The position numbers were made by a program, and so were the translations under genes. The notes under the pieces are model-generated. The model was not told where the DNA came from and did no database searches. It worked only from the letters and a program-made list of their open reading frames with translations. DNA of 16,422 nucleotides. Source: JACCXJ01 sp052387115 (GTDB lineage: Bacteria > Pseudomonadota > Gammaproteobacteria > JACCXJ01). The stretch spans positions 1 to 16,422 of the forward strand of contig JBQTJM010000334.1 in the NCBI GenBank assembly GCA_052387115.1, written 5' to 3'. This document shows positions 13,667-16,422 of the stretch, in pieces; positions within the stretch are counted from its first letter, which is position 1; every line of letters begins with the position of its first letter.

Positions 13667-14524
13667 GTGCTCACCTACGCCATCGGTGATGTCCAGGGTT
13701 GTTATGACGAGCTGCGGTCCCTGCTGGACCACATCGGTTTCGACCCGGGTAATGCTCGCTTGTGGTTGACCGGGGACCTGGTCAACCGCGGACCCCGCTC
13801 GCTCGAGGTGTTGCGCTTCGTGAAGGGGCTTGGAGAGGTCGCGCTGACCGTGCTCGGCAATCACGACCTGCACCTCCTGGCCGTGGCCGAGGGCCGGGCC
13901 CCTCCTAATATAATAAAAAGGGGGAAGTACCGCTCGGGTGCCCTGGCGCCGGTGCTGGCGGCCAAGGACCGGGAGGAGTTGCTCGACTGGCTGCGGCGCC
14001 GGCCCTTGATGCACCATGATGCGGCGCTGGGCTATGCTCTCCTCCATGCGGGCCTACCACCCGAGTGGGATGCGGCAGAGGCGTGCCGTTGTGCCGCCGA
14101 GGTCGAGGCCAGCTTGCGCGGGGATGGGTTTCGGGAATTCCTGGGGCGCATGTATGGCGATGCACCGAAGCGCTGGTCCGAGCGCTTGGCCGGCTGGGAT
14201 CGCCTGAGATTCATCACCAACTGCCTCACGCGACTGCGCTATTGCGGCGCGGACGGGACCCTGGCCTTGGAAGAGACGGGGCCCCCGTCGCGCCGCACCG
14301 CTGGATTGATACCCTGGTTTCAGGTCCCGGGACGCGCGAGCGACGGGATGAGTATCGTGTTCGGCCATTGGTCGACCCTCCGGATGGACCCCGAGGCGAT
14401 GGCGCAATACCGGGTCTACCCGCTGGATACGGGCTGCTGCTGGGGCGGGCAGCTCACGGCTCTGGAACTGGGTACCGGTCGTTTTCAGAGCGTCCCATGC
14501 CGACCTTGCGACTTGGAGGCCTGA
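13667..14524 (+). CDS. apaH: Symmetrical bis(5'-nucleosyl)-tetraphosphatase (diadenosine tetraphosphatase)
   Basis: A protein of 285 aa that hydrolyses Ap4A to two ADP. It belongs to the calcineurin-like metallophosphoesterases. The metal-binding motifs are in order: GDVQGCYDEL (Asp8), GDLVNRGPRSLEVL (Asp37) and GNHDLHLLA (65-73). Family regions LLDWLRRRPLMHHD, LLHAGLPPEWD, FLGRMYGD, RLRFITNCLTRLRYC and FGHWSTL then lead to YPLDTGCCWGG. The start is a GTG at 13667 fixed by the position of the YAIGD strand; there is no close Shine-Dalgarno. The insert PPNIIKRGKYRSG (about 84-96) is encoded by an unusually AT-rich patch and slightly lengthens a variable loop. It is probably co-transcribed with ctaG. 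Confidence 0.96.
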   Translation: MLTYAIGDVQGCYDELRSLLDHIGFDPGNARLWLTGDLVNRGPRSLEVLRFVKGLGEVALTVLGNHDLHLLAVAEGRAPPNIIKRGKYRSGALAPVLAAKDREELLDWLRRRPLMHHDAALGYALLHAGLPPEWDAAEACRCAAEVEASLRGDGFREFLGRMYGDAPKRWSERLAGWDRLRFITNCLTRLRYCGADGTLALEETGPPSRRTAGLIPWFQVPGRASDGMSIVFGHWSTLRMDPEAMAQYRVYPLDTGCCWGGQLTALELGTGRFQSVPCRPCDLEA

Positions 14525-14571
14525 CCGACCGCGGGCCCGACCCCGCCCGATATATCCCTACGCGGCGCTAG

Positions 14572-14657
14572 TTAGAGATCGATCGCTCGATGCTTCGCGG
14601 TGACGAGCGCGTCCTGCGCGAGATCCTCGGCGAGACCGACGTCGCTGCGCGCCGCGA
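14572..14657 (-). pseudogene. Collapsed remnant of an ECF-type RNA polymerase sigma factor
   Basis: The minus-strand frame after the YCII stop codon reads SDVGLAEDLAQDALV followed directly by TAKHRAIDL and a TAA stop. Intact ECF sigma factors of the DGPF/YCII-linked group have RDVGLAEDLAQDALVAALE, about 20 more residues ending in a GAWL segment, then ATAKHRAIDLLRR (region 2). Both halves are recognisable but the intervening piece, the N-terminus and all of region 4 are missing. The frame is preserved across the junction. The position downstream of the VOC and YCII genes is where such a sigma gene normally sits. The remnant cannot act as a sigma factor. Confidence 0.7.
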
Positions 14658-15089
14658 CTACGGCTTGCCGGATTTCTGGATGTGTTCGCGCATGCGCTCC
14701 TCCGCGTCCCTGAGCTCGGGCGTGAGCTCGGCGCCAAAATCCTCCGCCTCGAACACCTGGCGGATCTCGATCTCGCTCTCCGTGCCGGTGGGATTGGGGC
14801 AGCGCTTGACCCATTCGATCGCCTCTTCCTTCGACTTCACCTGCCACAGCCAGAAGCCGGCGATCAGCTCCTTCGCCTCGGTAAAGGGCCCGTCGGTCAC
14901 GGTCCGCTTCTCTCCAGAGAACTGGACGCGCGCGCCTTTCGAGCTCGGCTGGAGCCCCTCGGCCGCGAGCAGCACGCCGGCTTTCACCAGCTCTTCGTTG
15001 TACTTCCCCATCTCGGTAAGGAGCTTCTCGTCCGGGAGAACGCCCGCCTCTGTGTTCTTGTCGGCTTTGACCAGGATCATGAATCGCAT
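14658..15089 (-). CDS. YCII-related (DGPF domain) protein
   Basis: A protein of 143 aa with the family start MRFMILVKADKNTEAGVLP, a helix KYNEELVKAGVLL, the AEGLQPSSKGARV segment, and the signature TVTDGPFTEAKELIAGFWLW (64-83). Charged helices follow at the C-terminus. This is a ferredoxin-like alpha/beta fold. The family is usually encoded with ECF sigma factors and PhnB-like proteins; no enzyme activity is established. A strong AAGGAG Shine-Dalgarno lies 10 nt before the ATG, and its leader is nearly identical to that of the VOC gene upstream. The adjacent sigma factor is reduced to a remnant, so any original control by it is lost. Confidence 0.92.
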   Translation of the reverse strand: MRFMILVKADKNTEAGVLPDEKLLTEMGKYNEELVKAGVLLAAEGLQPSSKGARVQFSGEKRTVTDGPFTEAKELIAGFWLWQVKSKEEAIEWVKRCPNPTGTESEIEIRQVFEAEDFGAELTPELRDAEERMREHIQKSGKP

Positions 15090-15208
15090 CGTGGTAACTC
15101 CTTGTGGTAAGGATTGAGCGCTCGGGTTGTGGCCGGTTCGGAAGCAGGTACGTCACGCCCTGTGCCTATCGCAGAAGTCCTCCTCCCCCCGCCTGCGAAA
15201 TTCTGGTG

Positions 15209-15676
15209 TTAGCCACATGCTTTCTGCGCCGCCTGTTGAATCTCTTCGGGGCTCACATCGCGAATATGCGTGGCTACCGACCAATGATGACCGAACGGGT
15301 CTTCGAGTTTGCCATAACGATCGCCCCAAAACATGTCCTCGAGCGGCATCTTGACCTTCGCCCCGGCACCGACGGCACGTTCGAAGACCGCGTCGACATC
15401 CTCGACCTGGAGATGGATAGTGACCGGCGAACCCTTGAGTGCCTTCGGGCCGAAGGAACCCCAGTCGGGGAATTCGTCGCCCAGCATGACCACCGAATCA
15501 CCCATTCGGATCAAAGCGTGCATGAGTTTGCCCTGTGGGCCCGGTACGCGGCACACTTCAACCGCATCGAACGCCTTTTTGTAAAACTCGATGGCATCGG
15601 CTGCGCCGGCACAAATCAAGTCAGGCGTCACCGTGTGCATCCCATCTGGAATAGGCTTTACTTTCGGCTTGATCAT
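15209..15676 (-). CDS. PhnB-like VOC (glyoxalase/bleomycin-resistance fold) protein
   Basis: A protein of 155 aa with two beta-alpha-beta-beta-beta units. Segments seen: TPDLICAGAADAIEFYKKAF, then GKLMHALIRMGDSVVMLGDE, PVTIHLQVEDVDAVFERAV and the end motif LEDPFGHHWSVATH. These match PhnB-like members of the vicinal oxygen chelate superfamily. The end segment HHWSVATHIRDVSPEEI is the typical PhnB tail. Its substrate is unknown; PhnB itself is not an established phosphonate enzyme. The ATG has a strong AAGGAG Shine-Dalgarno. It is the first gene of the VOC - YCII - (sigma remnant) cassette, with a 119-bp gap to YCII that holds no gene. Confidence 0.92.
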   Translation of the reverse strand: MIKPKVKPIPDGMHTVTPDLICAGAADAIEFYKKAFDAVEVCRVPGPQGKLMHALIRMGDSVVMLGDEFPDWGSFGPKALKGSPVTIHLQVEDVDAVFERAVGAGAKVKMPLEDMFWGDRYGKLEDPFGHHWSVATHIRDVSPEEIQQAAQKACG

Positions 15677-15972
15677 CGTCGTTTCTCCTTGTGGTTTCGG
15701 GTTAGGAGCTGGGCTTCCGGGCGGATTCGGCCGGCTGAGCCCCCGGCTCTACTCTCTAGTCGAACGAAGGTCCGCGAAATCGACAGGTTCAGTGACTTTT
15801 TTGGCGGCCACGCTCGCCTCCGTACTTGCTCCCGTTCAGCGTCATCCTGCCGACCCCGGAATAGTCATCCGTTGGCAGTGCAATCCCTGCCTACCCGCCC
15901 GGCAGAGGGCATCACCTGGGCAGCGGCGCTTCTCGCGCTGACGGTTCAGGCCTCCGGGGCTGAAGCAACCTT

Positions 15973-16048
15973 GGTGGACTGGAGGGGTCACTTCTTTACT
16001 TTATAGTTTCGGTGGACTGGAGGGGTCACTTCTTTACTTTATAGTTTC
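15973..16048. repeat. Perfect 38-bp tandem duplication
   Basis: Positions 15973-16010 and 16011-16048 are identical over 38 bp. Each unit begins GGTGGACTGGAGGGGTCACT and ends in an AT-rich TTTACTTTATAGTTTC. The AT-rich half contrasts with the surrounding GC-rich DNA. Multiple end repeats of this general kind occur at IS21-type element ends; that assignment is inference from memory, not a match. Confidence 0.85.
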
Positions 16049-16071
16049 AGCAAGCCCGCCAACCGTCCGTC

Positions 16072-16082
16072 GAAGTGACCCC
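16072..16082. repeat. Inverted 11-bp partner of the tandem repeat
   Basis: GAAGTGACCCC is the exact reverse complement of GGGGTCACTTC found at 15984-15994 and 16022-16032 inside the two tandem units. Together they form a short inverted-repeat arrangement of about 110 bp, with no transposase gene between or beside them, consistent with the leftover ends of an excised or deleted insertion sequence. Confidence 0.6.
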
Positions 16083-16200
16083 CTTACCCCCCGCCCCCCC
16101 GTCCTGGAAATGCTGGAGCACACCGCACTCGAAGACCCCGCGTTGCGACGGCTGGTAAGCCAGTTGCGAGGCACGAGGTGAAGCGCCAGCGCCTCCCGAG

Positions 16201-16422
16201 CTACGGCCCCTTCGTGGCCAGCCCCCCGGTGATATCGAACCCGAGTAGCACCGGGGCCGCGTAATAGATGAACAGCGTGATGACCAGGATGGATAAATAG
16301 AAAACCCGCCTTGGCCATGTCGGGGACGCGCAGGTGGCCGGAGGCGAAGGCGAGCGCGTTCGGTGGCGTGCCCATGGGCATCATGAAGGCATAGCTCGCG
16401 GCGAGCGCGGTGGGGAAGATCA
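16201..16422 (-). pseudogene. C-terminal end of an SLC13/DASS transporter, with an apparent one-base frameshift
   Basis: Reading into the window on the minus strand, IFPTALAASYAFMMPMGTPP then NALAFASGHLRVPDMAKAGF match the highly conserved C-terminal signature of divalent anion:sodium symporters (SYAFMLPVATPPNAI...SG.IRVPDM.KAG), which move dicarboxylates or sulfate. The frame then breaks. Shifting by one base near 16295-16304 restores a sensible last helix (LSILVITLFIYYAAPVLLGF) and a stop at 16201. One extra T on the coding strand, in the short A/T run, explains it. It may be a real mutation or a sequencing or assembly error. The rest of the gene lies outside the window. Confidence 0.8.

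Larger units (their letters stand above)
15677..16200. other. 524-bp gene-free region with possible mobile-element ends
   Basis: The first part is the VOC leader. The middle (about 15720-15960) holds no gene or remnant I can recognise on either strand. The last part carries a tandem duplication and an inverted partner, described separately. A 23-codon ORF (16110-16181, starting MLEHTALEDPALRRL) lies after them; it is too short to assign but could be the tail of a lost mobile-element gene. Confidence 0.5.

Noticed and set aside
15104..16006. 300-codon plus-strand frame
   Set aside because: It is mostly antisense to the VOC gene; the portion beyond it has no recognisable domain and ends in the repeat region.
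16110..16181. 23-codon ORF beginning MLEHTALEDPALRRL
   Set aside because: Too short to assign; possibly the tail of a lost mobile-element gene but no match could be argued from sequence alone.
1..16422. CRISPR arrays, riboswitches, rRNA or phage structural genes
   Set aside because: No regularly spaced repeats, conserved riboswitch cores or phage-like genes were seen on either strand.

Overview
The window looks like a GC-rich gammaproteobacterial chromosome segment. The support is the presence of djlA, queG, apaH, a proteobacterial coxBA / cox11 / coxC set, and a RAYT transposase with a REP-type hairpin. Order-level placement (for example Chromatiales-like) would be a guess. No rRNA, tRNA or CRISPR was seen. 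Most of the content is ordinary housekeeping genes, but the gaps between them hold several degraded gene remnants.

Layout. 1-308: 5' end of a REP-associated tyrosine transposase, a REP hairpin, and the first 24 codons of a class I fructose-bisphosphate aldolase that stops inside the REP. 386-1882: lemA followed by a membrane GIDE-family gene with an EF-hand. 2136-2672: a zinc-ribbon protein with a long hydrophobic pentad-repeat domain. 2662-4560: djlA and queG, head to tail. 4704-5786: an AI-2E/PerM-family permease. 5822-6049: a small orphan ORF. 6396-7097: a PmtA-like phospholipid N-methyltransferase. 7243-8152: an internally deleted kdsA remnant abutting a vapB/vapC-type toxin-antitoxin pair with a probable operator. 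8246-8797: a Uma2-family nuclease-fold protein.

8960-12748: an aa3-type cytochrome c oxidase operon in the order coxB (with a fused cytochrome c domain, so caa3-like), coxA, a 42-aa membrane peptide, coxC. The copper chaperone gene ctaG/cox11 is divergent (13026-13625) and is followed by apaH. 14572-15676: a VOC/PhnB gene, a YCII/DGPF gene and a collapsed remnant of an ECF sigma factor. This is the usual order of the DGPF-type sigma cassette, here with its regulator destroyed. 15677-16200: a gene-free stretch with a perfect 38-bp tandem duplication and an inverted partner that look like mobile-element ends. 16201-16422: the C-terminal end of an SLC13/DASS transporter with an apparent one-base frameshift.

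The most unusual signal is recurring gene collapse. The fba-like, kdsA-like and ECF sigma-like remnants are each only 75-170 bp, sit tightly between intact genes, and keep recognisable protein motifs. Two of them carry large in-frame internal deletions. I did not find a convincing new multi-gene system. The zinc-ribbon/pentad-repeat protein and the LemA/GIDE-EF-hand pair are the least characterised intact genes.
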